The position numbers and the translations under genes were made by a program. A model generated the notes under the pieces. It did no database searches. It saw nothing but the letters and a program-made list of their open reading frames with translations, and was not told the origin of the DNA. This document shows positions 1 to 4,441 of a stretch of DNA of 5,536 nt, piece by piece. This DNA is from Chloroflexota bacterium (lineage in GTDB: Bacteria > Chloroflexota > Anaerolineae > Anaerolineales > Anaerolineaceae): assembly GCA_021796375.1 (NCBI GenBank), contig JAJYJF010000181.1:1-5536 (forward strand). Reading direction: 5' to 3'. How positions within the stretch are numbered: the first letter of the stretch is position 1; the number at the start of each line of letters is the position of its first letter.

Positions 1-743
1 TGGCGGTTGCGGGAGATTTCGACACCGCCGCCATGCTGAGGCGGATCAACGAGATCTACGCGCCGATCGCACCGGGTGAGGTAAAGTCTTACCAGCCGCA
101 GCCGGAGCCCCCCGGTTCCGCTGAAAAGCGGGTGGAGGTCAGCGGTCCCGGCGAGACGGCATACATCTCCCTGGCATACCATGCTCCGGCAGGCTGCGAT
201 CCGGATTTCCTGGTCTTCACCGTGCTCGATTCCCTCCTGACCGGTCCCAGCGGATTAAACATGTTCGGCGGCGGCGGGATCTCCAACAAAACCTCCCGGC
301 TGTACCGCGCCCTGGTTGAGAAAGAGCTGGCGGTCAGCGTCAGCGGTGGGCTTCAGGCGACGATCGATCCCTACCTGTACGATATCACCGCCACCGTCCA
401 CCCCCGGCGCGCGCCGGAGGAGGTGACCCGGGCGATCGACGTTGAGGTCGCCTGGCTGCAGGAAGCGGCGGTCTCGCCGGACGAGGTCGCCCGGGCGATC
501 AAACAGGCCCGGGCAATGTTCGCCTACGGCAGTGAGAACATCACCAACCAGGCATACTGGCTGGGGTTCTCGGAGATGTTCGCCGACTACGATTGGTTCC
601 TCAGCTACCTGGACCGCCTCGCGGCAGTCACCCCGCAAGAGATCCAGCGGGTGGCCCAGAAATATTTGGTCCCGGAGAACCGGGTGGTCGGGACGTATCT
701 GCCGGTCAACAGCGCGGAGGTCAGCGATGCAGACGCCAGCTAA
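1..743 (+). CDS. M16 family peptidase subunit, C-terminal part (5' end outside window)
   Basis: The reading frame is open from the left edge (first full codon at base 3) and gives 246 visible residues before TAA. The first residues read AVAGDFDTA. A GDFD-type turn is typical of the strand closing the N-terminal M16 domain, so about half the protein, including any HxxEH zinc motif, lies upstream and cannot be checked. The rest matches an M16 C-terminal domain: a strand region (EVSGPGETAYISLAYHAP), a Gly-rich FGGGGISNKTSRLYRALVEKELA segment, and the closing VTPQEIQRVAQKYLVPENRVV that is characteristic of the family. In the R-x(n)-LAY region the usual Tyr is absent (ELAVSV). The methionine codon at 33 is internal, not the start. 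The next gene overlaps the 3' end by 17 bp, so the two are probably translationally coupled. Inference: this is the zinc-bearing subunit of a heterodimeric M16B peptidase acting on peptides or misfolded proteins. Confidence 0.88.
   Translation, partial: AVAGDFDTAAMLRRINEIYAPIAPGEVKSYQPQPEPPGSAEKRVEVSGPGETAYISLAYHAPAGCDPDFLVFTVLDSLLTGPSGLNMFGGGGISNKTSRLYRALVEKELAVSVSGGLQATIDPYLYDITATVHPRRAPEEVTRAIDVEVAWLQEAAVSPDEVARAIKQARAMFAYGSENITNQAYWLGFSEMFADYDWFLSYLDRLAAVTPQEIQRVAQKYLVPENRVVGTYLPVNSAEVSDADAS
716..720 (+). promoter_or_regulatory. Shine-Dalgarno for the second M16 gene, inside the upstream gene
   Basis: GGAGG lies six bases before the ATG at 727 and is embedded in the last codons of the upstream peptidase gene. 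It decides the start. The same frame stays open back to 442, but that stretch is the other reading frame of the upstream gene and gives an Arg/Ser/Pro-rich peptide with no M16 character. Confidence 0.7.
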
Positions 744-2016
744 TTTGAATGCGCTTCCGGGGGCGGATGACATTTCCCGGGAGGTCCTCGAGAATGGGAT
801 CACCGTCCTCTGCCGGCCGAACTACAACAGCCCGTCCGTGGTGATCAGCGGGTACCTGGCCAACGGTTCGCTGGCCGATCCGGATGCGAGGCTGGGGCTG
901 GCCCAGTTCACCGCGCTGGGGCTGATGCGCGGGACAGCCGCCCACACCTTCCACCAGATCTACGATCTGCTCGAATCGGCCGGGGCAAACCTCGGCTTTG
1001 GGGTGGGGATGCACACCACCAGCTTCTCGGGCCGCGCGCTGGCGGAGGATTTGCCGCTGCTGTTCTCCCTGCTCACGGACGCGGTCTGCCAGCCGGTCTT
1101 CCCGCCCGCCGAAATCGAGCGGCTCCGCACCCAGCTGATGACCTCGCTGGCCATCCGCGCCCAGGATACCTCCGAGATGGCCTCCATGGCTTTTGACGAG
1201 ATGGTGTATGCCAACCACCCGTACGCCCGCCCCGAGGATGGGTTTCCGGAGACGGTCCAGGCGATCTCCATCGAGGATCTCGCCGGGTACCAGCGCGCGT
1301 ATTACGGCCCGCGCGGGATGGTCATCGTGATTGTGGGAGCGGTCGACCCCCAGCAGGCGGTCGATCAAGTGCGCAGCACCCTGGGCAGCTGGGCCAACCC
1401 GCTCCAGCAGGACCTCCCGTCCCTCCCGCCGCTCGCGCCGCTCACCCAGGCCGCCGCCCGGCAGGTGAACATCCCCGGTAAGAGCCAGGCTGACCTGGTG
1501 ATGGGCGGGCAAGGCCCCAGCCGGAAATCGGCGGATTACCTGCCCGCCTCGCTCGGGAACAGCGTGCTCGGCCAGTTTGGCATGTACGGGCGCATCGGCG
1601 ATGTGGTCCGCGAGCAATCGGGGCTGGCCTACTACTCCTATTCCACGCTGAACGCGGGGCAGGGTCCGGGCTCGTGGGAGGTCTCGGCCGGGATCAACGC
1701 CGCCAACCTGGAAAAGACCATCGCGCTGGTCCAGCAAGAGATTCGCCGCTTCGTCAATGAGCCGGTTTCCCCGGAAGAGCTTGCCGACAGCCAGGCGAAC
1801 TTTATCGGCCGGATGCCGCTGACCCTGGAATCCAACATGGGCGTGGCGGGCGCGCTTCTCAACCTGGAGCGCTTCGAGCTCGGGCTGGACTACTACCGGC
1901 GCTACGCCGGCCTGGTGAGGGCCGTGACGCCCGCGGAAGCACTGGACGTCGCCCGCCGCTACCTCGACCCCGAACGCCTGGTGATCGCCAGCGCCGGGAC
2001 GTTCCAGGAGGCGTGA
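727..2016 (+). CDS. M16 family peptidase-like subunit lacking the zinc motif
   Basis: The protein has 429 residues, the normal length of a single M16B subunit with two homologous domains. It starts at the ATG at 727, six bases after GGAGG. The N-terminal domain follows the family pattern: LENGITVLCRPNYNSPSVVISGYLANGSLADP, then GLAQFTALGLMRGT at residues 57-70. Active members have G-x-x-HFLEH-x-x-x-KGT there. Here the H, E and H positions are Q60, A63 and L64, so no zinc can be bound in the usual way. DEMVYANHPYARPEDG (157-172) and YYGPRGMVIVIVGAVDP (192-208) are standard M16 landmarks. The C-terminal domain has VVREQSGLAYYSYS (293-306), keeping Arg295 and Tyr302, the R/Y pair described for substrate binding in the non-catalytic subunit of M16B heterodimers. 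No signal peptide is seen, so it is probably cytoplasmic. Inference: it partners the product of the overlapping upstream gene. Confidence 0.92.
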   Translation: MQTPANLNALPGADDISREVLENGITVLCRPNYNSPSVVISGYLANGSLADPDARLGLAQFTALGLMRGTAAHTFHQIYDLLESAGANLGFGVGMHTTSFSGRALAEDLPLLFSLLTDAVCQPVFPPAEIERLRTQLMTSLAIRAQDTSEMASMAFDEMVYANHPYARPEDGFPETVQAISIEDLAGYQRAYYGPRGMVIVIVGAVDPQQAVDQVRSTLGSWANPLQQDLPSLPPLAPLTQAAARQVNIPGKSQADLVMGGQGPSRKSADYLPASLGNSVLGQFGMYGRIGDVVREQSGLAYYSYSTLNAGQGPGSWEVSAGINAANLEKTIALVQQEIRRFVNEPVSPEELADSQANFIGRMPLTLESNMGVAGALLNLERFELGLDYYRRYAGLVRAVTPAEALDVARRYLDPERLVIASAGTFQEA

Positions 2017-2022
2017 GCGCGG

Positions 2023-2694
2023 GTGAAGGTCCTGACCATCAGCGACGTCGAGGTGAACCTGCTGTATAACCCCCGAATCAGGGAGCGGTTCGCCGGCGTG
2101 GACGTGATCTTAAGCTGCGGGGACCTTCCCTACTATTACCTGGAATACATCCTGAGCATGCTGGACGTGCCGCTGTTTTATGTCAACGGCAACCATCACA
2201 ACCAGATGGAAGATGGGGCGGAGGGCTCGCACCGCTACCCGTGGGGTGGATATAACCTCAACCGCCGGGTGAAGCGGGATGGGGAGCTCCTGCTCGCCGG
2301 CATTGAAGGGTCGATCCTGTATAATAAAGGCCCCTGCCAGTACAGCCAGGAAAGCATGTGGTGGGCGGTGCTCTCCCTCGTGCCGGGGCTGCTTCTGAAC
2401 CGCCTGCGCTTCGGCCGCAGCCTGGATGTGCTGATTTCGCATGCTCCCCCGCGGGGCGTTCAGGACGCCGCGGACCAGGCCCACCAGGGTGTCAACGCGT
2501 TTCGCTGGCTGCTGAAGGTTTTTCGCCCTCAGTATCACTTCCACGGCCACACCCACGTTTACCGGTCCGACCTCCCCCTCGAGACCCTCTACTGCAGGAC
2601 GCGCGTGGTCAACACCTACGGCTACCGGGTGACCGAGATCATCCCGGGGAGGCTGCGTCCGGCGGAATCGGGGGTGCTCCAGCGCGGCTGGTAA
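2023..2694 (+). CDS. Calcineurin-like metallophosphoesterase with DxE in place of DxH
   Basis: The 223-residue protein starts at a GTG six bases after the preceding stop. AGGAGG at 2006-2011 serves as ribosome binding site, with a rather long 11-base spacing. The calcineurin-like motif blocks appear in order: ISDVEV (D8, E10), CGDLPYYY (G33-D34), NGNHH (G56-N57-H58), ISHAPP (H140) and HGHTH (H174-H178, with G175-H176). These make up the two-metal centre of phosphomonoesterases and phosphodiesterases. The first block normally reads D-x-H, but here the His is Glu10. The chain ends with a short CRTRVVNTYGYRVTEI strand segment, as is usual for this fold. There is no signal peptide. The length suits a single-domain enzyme. 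The substrate cannot be predicted. Gene order suggests co-transcription with the M16 pair, but no functional link is evident. Confidence 0.9.
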   Translation: MKVLTISDVEVNLLYNPRIRERFAGVDVILSCGDLPYYYLEYILSMLDVPLFYVNGNHHNQMEDGAEGSHRYPWGGYNLNRRVKRDGELLLAGIEGSILYNKGPCQYSQESMWWAVLSLVPGLLLNRLRFGRSLDVLISHAPPRGVQDAADQAHQGVNAFRWLLKVFRPQYHFHGHTHVYRSDLPLETLYCRTRVVNTYGYRVTEIIPGRLRPAESGVLQRGW

Positions 2695-2800
2695 GCGGGC
2701 GGCCGGCAGTGGTTTCCTACCCGGGCAGCGGGAAAGCAGGCTTGATTTTTAGCGCGCGCCTGTCTGTGAAAGAGGCGCTTGGATTCCAAATCGGAACTGG

Positions 2801-2838
2801 AAAAAAGATTGGGCCGCCCAAAACAGCCGGGGCGGCCC
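2801..2838 (-). terminator. Intrinsic terminator of the 82-residue gene
   Basis: A perfect 9-bp GC stem is formed by GGGCCGCCC (2811-2819) and GGGCGGCCC (2830-2838), with a 10-base loop. Read on the minus strand, the stem is followed by AATC and then six T residues (2806-2801). It starts about 31 bases after the stop of the minus-strand gene. On the plus strand no T tract follows, so it is not a good terminator for the upstream phosphoesterase operon. Confidence 0.85.
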
Positions 2839-2869
2839 ACAGCGCGTTCCGTCCAGCCAGCGTTGAGAT

Positions 2870-3118
2870 CTATATCTTCGCCGCGGGCGCAGCCGGCTGC
2901 TGGATTCCGATCCAGAAATGGTTCGGGAGGACCGAGCGGCTGGTCCGGACTTCGATCTTCCCGGAGCGGGGTTTTTCCTCGGCCAGCATGCTGGGGTGTA
3001 CGAAGCACAGGTCGGGCGCCTTGCCGTACTTGCGCGAGTAATAATCCGCAGCGCGCTGAATTTTCAGGCCGAGTTCGGCCTTCGGATCGTTATCAAACCA
3101 GAGCATCCCAATATTCAT
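2870..3118 (-). CDS. Small uncharacterised protein (82 aa) under a LexA-like operator
   Basis: I do not recognise a named family. Reality as a gene is strongly supported by its surroundings: GGAGG six bases before the ATG, a consensus promoter, a palindromic operator and a matching terminator. The sequence opens with a hydrophobic strand (MNIGMLWFDND, 1-11). An amphipathic helix follows (about 12-31, ending ADYYSRKYG), then APDLCFVHPSML (34-45), a charged linker (46-54), a strand IEVRTSRSVLPNHFWIG (55-71) and a flexible Ala/Pro tail (73-82). There is no signal peptide, membrane segment or zinc-finger Cys pattern; it has a single Cys38. Trp7, the DND triplet, the HP dipeptide and LPNHFWIG look like conserved-core motifs. 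It does not resemble known SOS cell-division inhibitors: it has neither the membrane segment plus LysM of YneA nor any SulA-like sequence. Inference: a compact soluble alpha/beta protein, probably derepressed on DNA damage. Confidence 0.8.
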   Translation of the reverse strand: MNIGMLWFDNDPKAELGLKIQRAADYYSRKYGKAPDLCFVHPSMLAEEKPRSGKIEVRTSRSVLPNHFWIGIQQPAAPAAKI

Positions 3119-3124
3119 CGCCTG

Positions 3125-3129
3125 CCTCC
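3125..3129 (-). promoter_or_regulatory. Shine-Dalgarno of the 82-residue gene
   Basis: The minus strand reads GGAGG here, six bases before the ATG (3118-3116). This near-ideal site fixes the start of the small gene and argues that the ORF is translated. Confidence 0.75.
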
Positions 3130-3155
3130 ATAATTAGAACTTATGTTCTAATTAT
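3130..3155. promoter_or_regulatory. LexA-like palindromic operator (GAAC-N4-GTTC core)
   Basis: Two perfect 11-bp inverted arms, ATAATTAGAAC (3130-3140) and GTTCTAATTAT (3145-3155), flank the spacer TTAT. The core GAAC-N4-GTTC is the LexA/DinR box of Gram-positive bacteria, also reported for Chloroflexota such as Dehalococcoides. The palindrome covers most of the -10 box and the predicted transcription start (about 3144) of the minus-strand gene, the classic position for a repressor. The bases just outside the core are A/T, not the C/G of the Bacillus consensus, so a MarR-type or other dimeric repressor remains possible. The palindrome itself is certain; the identity of the regulator is inferred. 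Confidence 0.68.
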
Positions 3156-3178
3156 AAGGCTTTTCAGCCAAATGTCAA
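3151..3178 (-). promoter_or_regulatory. Consensus sigma-70 type promoter of the 82-residue gene
   Basis: On the minus strand, TTGACA (3178-3173) and TATAAT (3156-3151) are separated by 16 bp. Both hexamers match the housekeeping consensus exactly. Transcription should start near 3144, giving a leader of about 26 bases. So strong a promoter, with its -10 box overlapped by a palindrome, implies a gene that is tightly repressed and then strongly switched on. Confidence 0.85.
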
Positions 3179-3253
3179 CAGGCAGTTTTGCCGGAATCGG
3201 GAGTGCTGGCCGGGGGAAGCCGGCGGGAGGGCCATCCGGCGGGCCGGTTAATG

Positions 3254-3259
3254 TATAAT
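3254..3259 (+). promoter_or_regulatory. Possible -10 box for the MBL-fold operon
   Basis: TATAAT lies 28 bases before the ATG at 3288, at a plausible distance for a short leader. The expected -35 region (about 3231-3236, GCCATC) does not match the consensus, so only the -10 hexamer supports this site. It is about 100 bp from the palindromic operator and divergent from that promoter, so the operator is unlikely to control it directly. Confidence 0.45.
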
Positions 3260-3287
3260 CAGAGCATCTCGAAAGGCATGAGGGTTC

Positions 3288-3941
3288 ATGGAGATTACCT
3301 GGTACGGACATTCTTGTTTTCGATTGGTCGAGCGCGGCATGGCGGCGGTCGTGATGGATCCATTTGATAACCGCCAGGTGGGCTACGAAGCGCTGAAGCT
3401 GCGCGCCGATATCGTGACGGTCAGCCATGATTCCCCCGGTCACAACTTCACCCAGGCCGTCAAAGGCGACCCGCGCCTGATCACCGGTCCGGGTGAATAT
3501 GAAATCGGTGGGGTATTTATCACCGGGGTGCAGACCAACGGGCACGTCAAAAAAGAGAGCGAAGAGCCGCGCAACACCCTGTATGTTTTCGATTTCAATG
3601 GGCTGACGATCGCTCACCTGGGGGACATGAGCCGCGTCCCCACCCAGACCGAGGTCGAGGCCCTGGGGAACGTGAACGTCGCCCTGGTGCCGGTTGGCAG
3701 CGGGGGAGGCCTGAACGCCGCCAAAGCCGCCGAAGTCATCAACCTGCTCGAGCCGAACATCGTCATCCCCATGCACTACGCGACCAAAGCCTCCACCGCG
3801 AAGCTCGATCCGCTCGGCAAGTTCTTAAAAGAGATGGGCCTGGCGGAGCTCGAATCCCTCCCATCGCTCAAGATCGCGAACGCAAAATCCCTCCCGGGCG
3901 AAACCCGGGTGATGGTGCTGGACTACCAAAACCACGGATAA
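3288..3941 (+). CDS. MBL-fold metallo-hydrolase, UlaG/Lactamase_B_3-like, with altered metal motif
   Basis: The 217-residue protein has the pattern of the small UlaG-like branch of the metallo-beta-lactamase fold. It starts MEITWYGHSCFRL (H8), followed by VVMDPF (D24). The first metal loop is VTVSHDSPGHNF (43-54), then GPGEYEIGGVFITGV (67-81), IAHLGDMS (H110, D113) and IPMHYAT (H163). In canonical members the loop at 47-52 reads H-x-H-x-D-H. Here it reads H-D-S-P-G-H, so the second His and the Asp are missing while H47 and H52 remain. With H110, D113 and H163 present, a one-metal or rearranged site is possible. The start at 3288 gives the natural N-terminus. Its ribosome binding site is imperfect (GAAAGG 11 bases or GAGGG 3 bases upstream). 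It is followed by a 100-residue gene after a 10-bp gap, so the two form an operon. The substrate is unknown. Confidence 0.88.
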   Translation: MEITWYGHSCFRLVERGMAAVVMDPFDNRQVGYEALKLRADIVTVSHDSPGHNFTQAVKGDPRLITGPGEYEIGGVFITGVQTNGHVKKESEEPRNTLYVFDFNGLTIAHLGDMSRVPTQTEVEALGNVNVALVPVGSGGGLNAAKAAEVINLLEPNIVIPMHYATKASTAKLDPLGKFLKEMGLAELESLPSLKIANAKSLPGETRVMVLDYQNHG

Positions 3942-3951
3942 GGAGGGCAGC

Positions 3952-4254
3952 GTGGCAGCCAAGCTGATTATGACCTGGGATATTGCCCCCGATCGTGAGC
4001 AAGAGTATTTTGAGTTCGTCGTCCGGGAGTTCATTCCGGGGGTTCAGCGCATGGGGTTCGAGGTCAGCGATGCCTGGGTAACGGTCTACGGCAATCAGCC
4101 GCAGGTGATGGTCGGGGCTACCCTGCCCTCCACCGGAAAGGTCCGGCAGGTGATGCGTTCGACGGAGTGGAAAAGCCTGAATAACCAGCTGCTTGATTTC
4201 GTTAAAAATTATTCTCAGAAGGTGGTGGAAGCCCGGGGCGGTTTCCAGTTCTGA
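3952..4254 (+). CDS. Conserved-looking small protein (100 aa), predicted ferredoxin-like alpha/beta fold
   Basis: I do not recognise a named family. The gene starts with GTG at 3952, five bases after AGGAGG (3941-3946), which overlaps the stop codon of the MBL-fold gene, so the pair is probably translationally coupled. The predicted order of secondary structure is strand (AKLIMTWDI), helix (REQEYFEFVVREFIPGVQRMG), strand (EVSDAWVTVYG), strand (PQVMVGATLPS), long helix (VRQVMRSTEWKSLNNQLLDFVKNY) and a final strand (QKVVEARGGFQF). This beta-alpha-beta-beta-alpha-beta layout is that of dimeric alpha/beta-barrel (ferredoxin-like) proteins such as the NIPSNAP, EthD and stress-responsive A/B barrel groups. 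That is a structural inference, not a family match. There are no Cys or obvious metal ligands, no signal peptide and no membrane segment. It could assist or share a pathway with the hydrolase. Confidence 0.82.
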   Translation: MAAKLIMTWDIAPDREQEYFEFVVREFIPGVQRMGFEVSDAWVTVYGNQPQVMVGATLPSTGKVRQVMRSTEWKSLNNQLLDFVKNYSQKVVEARGGFQF

Positions 4255-4278
4255 GTGGCAGTAGGATTTATTTTGTTG

Positions 4279-4298
4279 AACCCGATGAGCGGGTTTTT
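4279..4298 (+). terminator. Intrinsic terminator of the MBL-fold operon
   Basis: AACCCG (4279-4284) and CGGGTT (4290-4295) form a 6-bp stem with the loop ATGAG. The T run at 4294-4298 overlaps the stem and provides the tract. It sits 24 bases after the stop codon at 4254 and closes the two-gene operon. Confidence 0.8.
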
Positions 4299-4300
4299 AT

Positions 4301-4434
4301 CTCACCCATCCCCCCGCCCTGCGCGCCCCTGGCGCCAACCCCCTGCTCAACCCCTCGTTCCGCTCCCCCGCGTCCGGGAGACGCGGAGCGCTCCGAGCGG
4401 AGAGAGGAGCGGGTTGGGGGCGCGGGCGAATGAG
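4301..4434. repeat. Large imperfect inverted repeat, possible intergenic palindromic element
   Basis: The GC-rich stretch between the terminator and mutY folds on itself through nested complementary blocks. These are CTCA (4301-4304) with TGAG (4431-4434), CGCCC (4315-4319) with GGGCG (4424-4428), GCGCCCC (4323-4329) with GGGGCGC (4417-4423), AACCC (4337-4341) with GGGTT (4411-4415), GCTC (4345-4348) with GAGC (4407-4410), CCGCTC (4360-4365) with GAGCGG (4395-4400), and a 7-bp tip CCGCGTC (4368-4374) with GACGCGG (4380-4386). A separate palindrome, GGAGCGCTCC, lies at 4385-4394. No coding potential is seen. The CTCA...TGAG ends resemble palindromic intergenic repeats I recall from Chloroflexota and other GC-rich genomes. 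It may instead be a structured mutY leader. No clear promoter for mutY is visible in it. Confidence 0.6.
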
Positions 4435-4436
4435 GG
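4432..4436 (+). promoter_or_regulatory. Shine-Dalgarno choosing the mutY start
   Basis: GAGGG lies five bases before the ATG at 4442. It favours that start over the in-frame ATG at 4430, which would add only MRAS and would place this site inside the coding region. The site overlaps the right end of the inverted repeat, so folding of that repeat could affect ribosome access. Confidence 0.55.
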
Positions 4437-4441
4437 CCAGC

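Noticed and set aside
442..726. In-frame 95-codon extension upstream of the second M16 gene
   Set aside because: It lies wholly within the upstream peptidase gene in another frame. It is rich in Arg, Ser and Pro with no M16 features, and a good Shine-Dalgarno supports the ATG at 727.
721..1737. Long open frame on the minus strand across the second M16 gene
   Set aside because: High GC at third positions keeps antisense frames open. The product is rich in Arg, Gly, His and Pro without recognisable motifs, while the plus strand encodes a clear M16 protein.
2720..2732. Small hairpin CCCG-GGCAG-CGGG as terminator of the phosphoesterase operon
   Set aside because: The stem is only 4 bp and the nearest T run starts well beyond it. 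I see no convincing terminator for that operon in 2695-2869.
2358..3041. Plus-strand open frame running from the phosphoesterase gene into the antisense of the 82-residue gene
   Set aside because: It overlaps two supported genes, has low-complexity Pro/Arg/Gly composition and has no ribosome binding site of note.
3220..3243. Direct repeat CCGGCGGG at 3220-3227 and 3236-3243
   Set aside because: Two 8-base GC-rich copies are expected by chance in this composition, and no further copies or regulatory placement are seen.
2779..3258. Plus-strand open frame opposite the 82-residue gene
   Set aside because: It would run through the terminator, operator and promoter of the minus-strand unit and has composition typical of antisense frames.
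4430..4441. Upstream in-frame ATG as the mutY start
   Set aside because: It would add only MRAS and would bury the GAGGG that is well placed for the ATG at 4442. It remains a possible alternative.
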